NCBI GenBank assembly: GCA_034509755.1
Contig: CM067555.1
Coordinates: 25,742,142-25,806,141 of the forward strand
Direction: 5' to 3'
DNA length: 64,000 nucleotides
Source: Anisodus tanguticus
Taxonomy: Eukaryota > Streptophyta > Magnoliopsida > Solanales > Solanaceae
The notes beneath the pieces were generated by a model. That model did not search any database and was not told where the DNA came from. It worked only from the letters and a program-made list of their open reading frames with translations. Numbering within the stretch: the first letter of the stretch is position 1; each line of letters opens with the position of its first letter. Shown piece after piece: positions 24,366-33,700 of this stretch. The position numbers and the translations under genes are program-made.

Positions 24366-25420
24366 ATGGGATTTTTAAAAACCCCATATTTTTATCAGGC
24401 TATCCTTGAAATATCAGGATCCGCAACAACTAAAAATAATTTTTACAAAAATAACCCAGATCCCTCTTATTCAATTTGCAAAATACTTAGCATAATTGCT
24501 CCTATTGAATGGGGGAATGGCCTGTCTCAACTTCTAAATTTCCCAGACACCCACAAAAATGAACCATTTTTTGATATTCCTTTTAATTGCTGGGATTACC
24601 AACAAGCTTGGTTCAATTCTTTTTTCATGCAAAATACCAACCAAAGCCACACTTGGCTTTTTCATTTCGATACCTCATGTGATCCATCACAATTTCCAAC
24701 ATGGTGGAATTCATGGTGGGAGAATTCCGATCCACCCTAGAAATACAAAAACCAGAAGTCACTAAATCTTTCAGCCACTTCAAATCCCAGTTTAAACCCT
24801 CTGAGGAAGAAAAAGATGTGTGCCTCTACACCATTTTCACACAAAATTCCACTTACCATAGGTTTTTACATGGTTCGTAGATTATTCGGAAGACAAAATC
24901 CCAATTATCCGAAAAAGATTCAAAATCCGATGGTGGGATAGCTTTAAAATACCAAAAAGCCTCGCACCACAAAAAGTCGAGGAATGGTTAGATACCCAAA
25001 AACTCATTCCTTTACAGGCGCCTCCACAAACACCATCGGCACCACTACAAACAAAGAAGCACACCCTGTTCCTTTCACATAAATCCCAGATGGCCTCAAT
25101 GCTTGCATCGACCAAAAATCCAGAAGAAATGCAAGCCATAATTCTAAAATTTGCACCGTCTTCATCAAAACAAGGCTCTTCATCAGAAGAAGAAGAACCA
25201 GAGATTGATATTGAAGACAGTCCAGTTTTTGGCAACAGTGGATTCTGAAGAAAGTTGCCAAAAGAATTCAAAAAACCCGGAGTAGAGTTCAGACAAAATT
25301 CCAACAAAAGAAAGTGCTCGAAAAAGCTACTTTCAAAAAAGAAAAAACAAAAAGCAAAAGCAAAGATTCTAGCAATAATTCAAGAAAATGCCAAAAGGAT
25401 GAATAGTCATTCTCCACTCG
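24366..25420 (+). pseudogene. Unrecognised Trp-rich protein, arm 1
   Basis: A frame from 24366 to 24740 gives 124 residues with IAPIEWGN, NCWDYQQAWFNSFF and FPTWWNSWWENSDPP. After frame changes it resumes near 24911 with KIRWWDSFKIPKSL, EEWLDTQKL, an Ala/Met helix (MLASTKNPEEMQAIILKF), a Glu/Ser cluster (SSSEEEEPEIDIED) and a Lys-rich tail to about 25420. Together about 330 residues. Trp pairs followed by an acidic cluster and a basic tail are unusual; I cannot name the family or a function. It is the last frame before the promoter at 25468, where some caulimovirids carry a transactivator, but I see no proof of that role. Confidence 0.5.
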
Positions 25421-25467
25421 GATGAATAATTAGATTCTTTTTTTACCAAAATGCCATGTAAAACTCC

Positions 25468-25476
25468 TATAAAAGG
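25468..25476 (+). promoter_or_regulatory. TATA box of the caulimovirid-like promoter, arm 1 3' end
   Basis: TATAAAAGG lies in ACTCCTATAAAAGGAGACTC just upstream of the leader, the place expected for a pararetroviral transcript promoter. A transcript would start about 30 bp downstream near CTCTCCCTTAG and run out of the element to the right. The equivalent in arm 2 is at 29291-29300 on the minus strand. Confidence 0.7.
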
Positions 25477-25489
25477 AGACTCCCTCTCC

Positions 25490-25927
25490 CTTAGTTAGAT
25501 AAGTTCATTTTTTAGTAAGTCTTTCTCTTTCTACAACTAGAGAGAAGTTGAGAGCTCTTACAGAAATTCCCCTTTAGGTTAGAATTAAAATTCCTAAATA
25601 CCCCCTCAAATACCCATATGATTCAGTTCATATGACTCATATCATATGATCCAATATACCCCAGAAATTCCCAAGGTTTATCTCCTTGATAATATACTTT
25701 GTAAATTCCAATTTATTATTTTTAAATGAATATGATTATGGACTGTATTACCTCCTAATCTTTTAAATACTTCATGCTTTTAAATTCTTTAAATTCCTGC
25801 ATTAAATACTTGGCTGGTTCAACCGCCTATTTGATTTAAATTCCTGCAGAACCTTGTGATTTATGATTTCCATAACTGGAACCTTGAATTGTAAGTTAGT
25901 CTTTATTCACTTTATGTATATTTCAAT
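25490..25927 (+). repeat. Right leader copy of arm 1 (terminal inverted repeat)
   Basis: From GTTAGATAAGTTCATTTTTT through GAGAGCTCTTACAGAAATTC to ATATTTCAAT, this is the reverse complement of 19763-20235 with small differences: one CATATG-centred word fewer and TGTATATTTC in place of TGCATATTTC at the outer end. It directly abuts the middle copy at 25928. Confidence 0.85.
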
Positions 25928-26946
25928 ATTGAATCCTTTCACGAAGGAAGGATTAAACACCTCAATCCTTGCTATCTTACGTGATGCCAGATTCACAAAT
26001 TTTGAAGATTCCCTATTGAGTTTCCGTATATATTTTGAGTCTAGTCTAAACTCGAAGCACAGGACCAATATCTTTTGATTGTTACCCAAATTTCTCAAAA
26101 CAGAGGAAAGAGATATCCAATTATCTCTTTAAACGACAAAAATATCCAAAAATCCCTAGTCTTACAAATCAAGACTCACAATTATCAAATGCTTGAAGGA
26201 TCGATTCCCGTAACTATAATTTACCGAATCCATTACAAAGCTATGACTTCAGTTTTTGCCACAAAAGTCAGATGCCATAGTAAGAAAGACGAAACCCTTC
26301 TTTTACAAACCGATCTTTCTAGATCTAACACCATTATACCAAGACCTATTAGATGGAAGGATATAACCAACCAGACGAATGGATCTTAGAAGGTGTTGTC
26401 AAACCTGAACCTCTTGAGACTTCCCAACCAAATACTCGTCTCATAGAAATAACCCAATACCAGGATGGTAGAGTCAGTCTATCATTCCATAGAAAATCTA
26501 CGAGTAGTAGATACGATGATTCCAGTTTCGTAGAAACTCTCGACTTAGGAAGAGTTTCACAAATTCCTTCAGTCATAAATACTCCTTACAAAGCAAAACC
26601 CAGACGTTCTACGTCTGATATACCCAATCTACGAAACGTAGACTACTCCAACGAAATACCGAGACCCGTTTGTGAAAATCCCACAGTTAGAGAAAAGATA
26701 GAGGACCATGAACCTACTAGTCCGACTTTTTCCTCGATTACAGAAAACTTAGTAAACGAACTTGGTGTTTTACAAAAGGATTTCAAAGTAGACAAAAAAT
26801 TCCTTCAAAATGATTTTTATGAAAAATACAACCTAGAAAAAGGAATTTGGTTCTTCAAAACCTTTTCAAAAACTAGGACACAAATACAGGAAAAATTCTA
26901 CGAGTTTGTTAATGAACATAGGATAAACATCATTTTCTTTGACTAG
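25928..26946 (+). pseudogene. Movement-protein-like gene, middle copy (5' truncated, rearranged)
   Basis: The copy starts abruptly inside the movement domain (FTKEGLNTSILAILRDARF). Near 26090-26130 a short piece from further upstream (AGAGGAAAGAGATATCC) has been inserted between NFS-like and SLNDKN-like blocks. Unlike the arms, the A-run at 26145 keeps the frame, giving NIQKSLVLQIKTHNYQMLEG and IYRIHYKAM, the second half of the movement core. A frame from 26353 to 26946 carries the C-terminal part to FFD, ended by a TAG at 26944 where both arms have TGG. It is therefore a separate lineage from the two arms. Confidence 0.8.
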
Positions 26947-27564
26947 TTCGATTATTATTCCTCCCAAAATTCCATTGATTATCCATTTTCCAGTACGGTA
27001 AATCCCGTTACGACTAGGAACAAATCGCCGGAGTAGGAAACCCTAGCTGACTCTAGGAAAATCCAGTACAATCACCCTCCTTTACAAGGCATCAAGCTTA
27101 ATATTCATGGCTGCCCTGTAGACGTGATTCCTCTTAAGAATCCAACAGAGGATGAAAAAACTAATACCAAGAATATCCTTGCTCAAAACAATTTCACCAA
27201 TATCAGTTTGAACACCCTAGGAAAATAACTCGATAGGGTAGAAAAACATATAAAAACCAACCCTTTAGTCATCATAGATTCCACAAGTGCGACTAAGGAT
27301 ATGAAACCGAAAAACCAAAAACCTATCTTTAAACCCTTTCAGGTGTCCAAAGATGGCGTCAAGAATATCCCGCAAAACAAGTCTGAATTTATTCAGGCTA
27401 TCCAAGATCGATTAAGTAGAATTGGGACCTCCAATAGTTCTAACACATAACACGTTGTTCCAGATACTCCACAATCCTCCAATAAGATCACTGCTCTAAC
27501 ACATGACTCCGACGACAGTGATACTCTAAAACAATTCCAAAACAAAAAACCTTTTGTTAAGCAC
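26947..27564 (+). pseudogene. Linker/coiled region before the capsid, middle copy
   Basis: Translation continues past stops with IHGCPVDVIPLKNPTEDEK, NILAQNNFTNISLNTLGK and then the SEFIQAIQDRLSRIGTS block shared with the arms (27384-27434). The arms lack the first part (about 100 codons between the NKSP-type end and the DRPLVTIDS-type start), so the middle copy preserves more of the linker. Stops at 27226 and 27448 break the frame. Confidence 0.65.
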
Positions 27565-28700
27565 ATGGATTGGCAAAGACCAATACAACAGGTCCAACAA
27601 CAACAATTGCATATTATTCCTGCTCCTAACCTAGGCATAGTGAAACCTCTTGCCCAATCATGTTTCAATGCCTCTTCCATTTATGATTGGAATATAAATA
27701 GGATGACCAAATACAATATTCTCAGTTTTCTTCAACAAATGATCATGGCTGCAAATGCCTACAAAACCCAGAATGGTACGCAAGACAAGACCATTGCAGA
27801 ACTGCTCATCGCAGGATTCTCTAGTCAATTGAATGGTTGGTGGGATAATTATCTCGCTGATCAACAAAAGGAAGATATCCTCAATTCTATCAAAACTGAC
27901 GAAGAAGGATTACCAATCCTTGACGAACAAGGTGAACCCCTACAAGATGCCGTAGCAACCTTGATTTTCACAATCTCTTTAAATTTCATAGGAGATTTTT
28001 CACACTTGAAAGACAAAAATGCCGAATTACTTTCCAACCTCAAATGCATGAAACTCAGTGACTTCCAATGGTACAAAAATACCTTCTTAACCAGAGTTAT
28101 GCTCAGGGAAGATTCCAACCAGCCATTTTGAAAAGAGAAATTCCTGGCCGGATTACCTACCCTTTTAGGAGAAAAGGTTAGGTAAAAAATCAAAGAAAAT
28201 TGCGGTAAATAGATTATACCCTACAGTGAGTTTACGTACGGACAACTTGTCAGTATAACTCAACAGGAAGGTCTAAAGATCTGTCAAGACCTGAAATTAT
28301 AGAAACACCTCAAACTGGAGCTAAAGAGAACTAAGTGCAAATTTGGAACCTTTTGCAAACAGTTTGATACGAATTTATCAAAATCCTCTTCTAGTTGTAC
28401 AGGAAACTGTAGCAAGACTCATAAATCCCTTAAGAGTACTTCAAGAGGTTATAAAAGAGAGATTTTAGCAAAACCAATGAAGAGTATTACAAAAACCCTA
28501 CAAAAATACTCATCGTTCCAGAAAACCAAATACCAAAAAAGCTGATTCCAAATACAAGGACCTTACGTGTTACAAATGTCACAAAAAAGATCATACATCG
28601 AAATACTGCAAAATGAATACAAAATTACAAGAAATGAACCTCGACGATGACGTCACCCAAACTTCAGAAGTCTCCGAACCTCTAACAAGGAATCTCATCT
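27565..28700 (+). pseudogene. Capsid-protein region with zinc knuckle, middle copy
   Basis: A 188-codon frame (27565-28131) holds a Gln-rich start, ASSIYDWNINRMTKYNILSF, then QLNGWWDNYL, an acidic loop and KLSDFQWYKNTFLTRVM. A TGA at 28129-28131 stands where Trp is expected before KEKFLAGLPTLLGEKV, followed by YGQLVSITQQEGLKICQDL. This ordered set fits the caulimovirid capsid core. After frame changes, C-Y-K-C-H-K-K-D-H-T-S-K-Y-C lies at 28568-28609. The copy then ends near 28690-28735 against the primer site at 28737. Both arms have lost the core entirely, so this is the only capsid relic in the window. Confidence 0.75.
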
Positions 28701-28736
28701 GATCTGGACTATATTCTCTCGATCTCTACCCTTTAT

Positions 28737-28749
28737 GGCTTTGATACCA
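28737..28749 (-). promoter_or_regulatory. tRNA-iMet primer site downstream of the arm 2 leader
   Basis: The minus strand reads TGGTATCAAAGCC. On that strand the order is TATA box (29300), leader (about 29265 to 28826), a 76-bp segment, then this site: the normal caulimovirid layout of promoter, leader of about 0.5 kb and primer site. The join to the middle copy follows at once, so arm 2 extends to about 28735. Confidence 0.75.
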
Positions 28750-29265
28750 AACTTAGGCCGAGGATCTAAAGGGATAACAGACACAGAAGGAATCGGGATA
28801 TAAGGGATTGAAAAATTAAACGATAATTGAAATATGCAGAAAGTGAATAAAGACTAACTTACAATTCAAGGTTTCAGTTATGGAAACCATAAATCACAAG
28901 GTTCTGCAGGAATTTAAATCAAATAGGTGGTTGAACCAGCCAAGTATTTAATGCAGGAATTTAAAGAATTTAAAAGCATAAAGTATTTAAAAGATTATGA
29001 GGTAGTACCGTCCATAATCATATTCATTTAAAATAAATAAATTGGAATTTACAAAGCATATTATCAAGGAGATAAACCTTGGGAAATATCTGGGGTATAT
29101 TGGATCATATGATATGAGTCATATGATATGGGTCATATGAACTGAATCATATGGGTATTTGAGGGGGTATTTAGGAATTTTAATTATAACCTAAAGGAGA
29201 ATTTCTGTAAGAGCTCTCAACTTCTCTCTAGTTGTAGAAAGAGAAAGACTTACTAAAAATGAACT
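28750..29265 (-). repeat. 3' leader of arm 2 (outward-facing terminal repeat plus leader end)
   Basis: 28826-29265 matches the leader copies at 19763 and, reversed, at 25490-25927. The extra 28750-28825, ending GGCCTAAGTT on the minus strand before the primer site, is found only here and shows how the leader originally ended. AATTGTAAGTTAGTC near the distal part (minus strand, around 28855) looks like a possible splice donor; this is only a consensus match. Confidence 0.75.
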
Positions 29266-29290
29266 TATCTAACTAAGAGAGAGGGAGTCT

Positions 29291-29300
29291 CCTTTTATAG
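29291..29300 (-). promoter_or_regulatory. TATA box of the caulimovirid-like promoter, arm 2 3' end
   Basis: The plus strand CCTTTTATAG gives CTATAAAAGG on the minus strand, in the same context as 25467-25476 in arm 1 (ACTCCTATAAAAGGAGACTC). Transcription would run from here toward the middle copy. Confidence 0.7.
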
Positions 29301-29404
29301 GAGTTTTACATGGCATTTTGGTAATTAAAAAGAAATCTAACTATTCATCCGAGTGGAGAATGACTATTTATCCTTTCGGCATTTTCTTGAATTATTGCTA
29401 GAAT

Positions 29405-30480
29405 CTTTGCTTTTGCTTTTGCTTTTACTTTTTGCTTTTTGCTTTTTTGCTTTTTGCTTTTTGCTTTTTGCTTTTTGCTTTTTTGAAAGTAGCTTTTTCG
29501 AGCACTTTCTTTTGTCGGAATTTTGTCTGAACTCTACTCCGGTTATTTTGAATTCTTTTGGTAACTTTCTTCAGAATCACTGTTGCCAAAAACCGGATTG
29601 TCTTCAATATCAATCTCTGGTTCTTCTTCTTCTGATGAAGAGCCTTGTTTTGATGAAGACGGTGCAAATTTTAGAATTATGGCTTGCATTTCTTCTGGAT
29701 TTTTGGTCGATGCAAGCATTGAGGCCATCTGGGATTTCTGTGAAAAGAACTGGGTGTGTTCCTTTGTTTGTAGTGGTGCCGGTGGTGTTTGTGGAGGCGC
29801 CTGTAAAGGAATGGGTTTTTGGGTATCTAACCATTCTTGGACTTTTTGTGGTGCGAGGCTTTTTGGTATTTTAAAGCTATCCCACCATCGGATTTTGAAT
29901 CTTCTTCGGATAATTGGGATTTTGTCTTCCGAATAATCTACGAACCATGTAAAAACTCATGGTAAGTGGAATTTTGTGTGAAAAAAGTGTAGAGGCACAA
30001 ATCTTTTTTCTTCCTCAGAGGGTTTAAACTGGGATTTGAAGAGGCTGAAAGATTTAGTGACTTCTGGTTTTTGCATTTCTAGGGCGGATCGGAATTCTCC
30101 CACCATGAATTCCACCATGTTGGAAATTGTGATGGATCACATGACGTATCGAAATGAAAAAGCCAAGTGTGGCTTTGGTTGGTATTTTGAATGAAAAAGG
30201 AATTGAACCAAGCTTGTTGGTAATCCCAGTAATTAAAAGAAATATCAAAAAATGGTTTATTTTTGTGGGTGTCTGGGAAATTTAGGAGTTGAGACAGGTC
30301 ATTCCCCCAATCAATAGGAGCAATTATGCTAAGTATTTTGCAAATTGAATAAGAGATCTAGGTTATTTTTGTAAAAATTATTTTTAATTGTTGCGGATCC
30401 TAATATTTCAAGGATAGCCTGATAAAAGTATGGGGTTTTTAAAACATCCCATGATTTATAAAAATATTTTTGTCCAAAAT
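29405..30480 (-). pseudogene. Unrecognised Trp-rich protein, arm 2
   Basis: Counterpart of 24366-25420. The acidic cluster and Met/Ala helix are readable from 29728 to 29543 (MASMLASTKNPEEMQAIILK, then SSSEEEEPEID), followed by a basic tail from about 29560 to 29425. The tail is longer than in arm 1 because a GCTTTTT hexamer/heptamer run at about 29405-29485 has expanded, giving repeated Lys-Ala-Lys-Ser-Lys-Lys. The N-terminal WW segment lies near 30060-30480 but is broken by frameshifts, including one in the FxxPxxWWNS region. Confidence 0.5.
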
Positions 30481-30539
30481 AATTTTGTAGTGCTAAAAAA
30501 GGGTCTTTATTAAAAAATCATTTTACAAGAGTCACAATA

Positions 30540-31362
30540 TTTTGAGAAAATGGTTTTATGAAGAATTTAGGAGCAGGTTTTTTGGGGACTTGTGGTACCA
30601 TAAGTTGATTTTTTGAAAATTGTTTTTGAGAAAGGTTTTTTGAAGACTTATTTCTCTAGTTGGAGTTTTGAAAATTATTTTTGAGGAAGGGTCTTTGAAG
30701 ATTCTCCTTTCTCAATTTTTATAAAATTTTGAGAGGTTTTTTCCTCTCCTGGGCTTTGAACAACTTCTTGTTTGAAATTTTGAAGTTGTATCAATGCCTG
30801 TTGTAATTCTGGGGATTTCGCCAGGAGTTGCAGAAGATTTTCAGCAGTTATCAATGCCGAGATTTTCAGCAGTTTTTTGCACAAATGCTGCGGCATTTTT
30901 ATTTTCTTCTTTCATGACTGCATCGTACCATGACAGGGGGTTTTAGTGGGAGATTTGGCAGGGAATTTTTCTTTTTCTTCCTTTGTGGGTTTTTGGGGGC
31001 ATGGAATTTGTTTGTTGTTGTGGTGCAACAACAGGTATATTTATTGGTGGAGGTATCTCTTCTTTTCTCTTTTGGAGCAATGCTCCACACATTGCATGGT
31101 AACAGTATTGTCCGGACTCTCTCATGTCCTTTCTGGATATTTTTTCTCTATAACCCGGACATTGGGGCAAAGGACAGTGATAGGACATTTCTGTGTTGTA
31201 ACTAGTATTGGAAATCTGTGGATTTTTATAGGGATAATGATAGGATATTTCTGCGTTGTAACTGGTATTGTAAATCTCTGGGTTTTTTCTCCTGTTTTTT
31301 AGTAAACCACTCGTTAAAAGATTTTTAAAGTAAAAATTGTTAGAAATTATTTTTGAATGCAA
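30540..31362 (-). pseudogene. Gln/Lys-rich frame with CPLPQC motif, arm 2
   Basis: Counterpart of 23649-24315. From 31362 the minus strand encodes ISNNFYFKNLL, two tandem SYNAEISYHYPYK-like blocks, then HCPLPQCPGYREKISRKDMR and a Pro/Lys-rich end; the helix ENLLQLLAKSPELQQALIQL reappears from about 30850. Between them a small duplication (ISA-type fragment, CCGAGATTTTCAGCAGTT) near 30850-30890 breaks the frame. The three tandem blocks in this copy versus two in arm 1 point to slippage in the 54-66 bp repeat. Confidence 0.5.
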
Positions 31363-32274
31363 TTTTTGAAAATTGTTTTTGATATTGTAAATTATGCTTC
31401 AAAATTTTTTTGTATGCAAAGGAATCAATTAATTTGATGGAACGGGTATCACAGTTTCTAGGGGACTCGGAATTCTGATCCTTGGTTAAAACGCAAACAA
31501 GTTTTCCCTTTCCCTTGTCAGAATTTTCAGAAGAACTGGTTGTAAGCAATTCATCAATTTGAAGGGCTTTGTTGTCTTCAGAAGACAGAGAAAAATAGTC
31601 AGGTTCGACTCGGCATTTGAATCGGAGGAATCTGGTATTTCTATGCTTGAATTTTCCTCTTTTTCTTGATCATTGGTTAATACAAAAATGCGTATTCTTT
31701 TATGATCACCAGAATTTTCGAATGAATTAGTTGTGACTAACTCATATATTTGAAGGGGTTTTTCAGCATCTGAAGAAAGAGAAAAATAGTAAGATTCTAC
31801 TATGGTGGCTGAATCAGTGGAGCCTGAATCAGAGGAATTTATAAGAGGATCGGAGATCTTCTGGATTACTTCTTCATCCAAACCTGGTTTTTGTAATTTA
31901 TCTATAATTTTACAAAATCTCGAAGTGTGACCCTCTCTGCAGCATTTGTAGCATGTTATATGCTTATATCTGGAAACGCTTCTTTTGGGATTTGTAGTTT
32001 TTTGGAATTGTTCCAATGTACTCTTTTTATTGGAATCATTTGTTAGAGTTGTGATTTTCTTGGATGTTTGTGGGGTAACTGGAACAATGGTGTTAGTATT
32101 AGAACTGTTAGAAGTTCCAATTCTACTCAATTGATTTTGAATAGCCTGAATAAATTCAGACTTATTATGTTGGACGTTTTTTACAGCATTTTTGGGCACC
32201 TGAAAGGGGGTTTTCAATTTTGTATCCTTAGTCGGTCCTGGGGAGTCTATGGTGACTAAGGGGCGGTCTTTCAT
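31340..32274 (-). pseudogene. Zinc-knuckle protein, arm 2, with protease deleted
   Basis: From 32274 the minus strand encodes the same start as arm 1 (TIDSPGPTKDTKLKTPFQ), SEFIQAIQNQLSRIGTS and a knuckle C-Y-K-C-C-R-E-G-H-T-S-R-F-C at about 31915-31956, again with no capsid core. The Ser/Asp-rich part lacks one short block found in arm 1. A frameshift near 31600 separates the end of this frame from the last piece (31549 to 31340). That piece passes from VLTKDQ directly to NSESPRNCDTRS, which in arm 1 lie about 880 bp apart (22470 and 23350), so the whole protease is absent. Confidence 0.75.
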
Positions 32275-32316
32275 GTGGCTGGACCGGACTTTCTTAGAAT
32301 CAACTAAGGTTTTCCA

Positions 32317-33700
32317 TTACGGAGATTTATTCCTAGTCGTAACGGGATTTATCGTACTGAAAAAGGGATAATCAATGGAATTTTGGGAGGAATAATAATT
32401 GAACCAGTCAAAGAAAAGGATGTTTATCCTATGTTCATTAACAAACTCGTAGAATTTTTCCCATATTTGTGTCCTAGTTTTTGAAAAGGTTTTGAAGAAC
32501 CAAATTCGTTTTTCTAGGTTGTATTTTTCATAAAAATCATTTTGAAGGAATTTTTTGTCTACTTTGAAATCTTTTTGTAAAACACCAAGTTCGTTTACTA
32601 AGTTTTCTATAATCGAGGAAAAAGTCAAACTAGTAGGTTCCTGGTCCCCTATCTTTTCTCTAACTGTGGGATTTTCACAAACGGGTCTCGGTATTTCGTT
32701 GGAGTAGTCTACGTTTCGTAGATTGGGTGTATCAGACGTAGAACGTCTGGGTTTTGCTTTGTAAGGAGTATTTATGACTGAAGGAATTTGTGAAACTCTT
32801 CCTAAGTCGAGAGTTTCTACGAAATTGGAATCATCGTATCTACTACTCGTAGATTTTCTATGGAATGATAGATCGACTCTACCATCCTGGTATTGGGTCT
32901 CCGAGACGAGTATTTGGTAGTCTCAAGAGGTTCGGAGTTTGACATCACCTTCTAAGATCCATTCGTCGGTAGGTTAATATCCTTCCATCTAATAGGTTTT
33001 GGTATAAGTGTTAGATCCGGAAAAGTCTATTTGTAAAAGAAGGGTTTCGCCTTTCTTACTATGGTATCGACTTTTGTGGCAAAAGCTGAAGTCATAGCGT
33101 TGTAATGTATTCGGTAAATTATAGCTACGAGAATCGATCATTCAAGCATTTGATAATTGTGAGTCTTGATTTGTAAGACTAGGGATTTTTTTGGATATTT
33201 TTGTCGTTTAAAGAAACTGAGAAATTTGGGTAACAGTCAAAAGATATTTGTCCTGTGCAGAGACTAGACTCAACATAACTCAAGAGGGAATCTTCAAAAT
33301 TTGTGAATCTGGCATCACGTAAGATAGCAAGGATTGAGGTGTTTAATCCTTCCTTCGTGAGGGATTTTATCCCTACTTGAACTAATCCAATATGGATGTA
33401 TTTGTAATTTCTTTCTCGGTGTCTTTTCAAGGAACTTTGATAAAGTAATTGGATTGTTTCAAAAGGTTGAGATAATTGGATATCTCTTTCCTCTGTTTTG
33501 ATTGTGAAATCGATTTTCAATAACTGGTACTTGGAATTTTTGTAAATCTGATCTCGATTTACTCTTGGTATTTCCCAATTATCGATAGATTTTTCAAAAT
33601 CTTGTATCAAGATTTCTTCGGAGTTTATTATCTTCTTTGAATCCATGGAAGAAGATGAACCAAAATCATGCGAAATAGATCTGTTGAGAAATGGATCCAT
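32317..33700 (-). pseudogene. Movement-protein-like gene, arm 2 (N-terminus intact, frameshifted)
   Basis: From the ATG at 33700 the minus strand reads 173 codons: a hydrophilic N-terminus with SSSMDSKKIINSEEILIQDF, then the movement core IGLVQVGIKSLTKEGLNTSI and CYPNFSVSLND, ending at 33179 by the same A-run frameshift as arm 1. The same TGA after MLE follows. The rest runs through several frame changes (32600-33100) to the FFDWFNYY-type end at 32317. The ATG lies in ATAACATGGATCC immediately after the palindrome, so I take it as the original start. This copy supplies the N-terminus lost in arm 1. Confidence 0.8.

Noticed and set aside
24882..25307. A 141-codon minus-strand frame in arm 1
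   Set aside because: Antisense of the acidic, Ser-rich part of the Trp-rich gene; the plus strand has the conserved text.
29353..29874. A 173-codon plus-strand frame with a Leu/Phe-rich start that looks like a signal or membrane protein
   Set aside because: It is the antisense of the arm 2 Trp-rich gene; the Leu/Phe block is the expanded GCTTTTT run.
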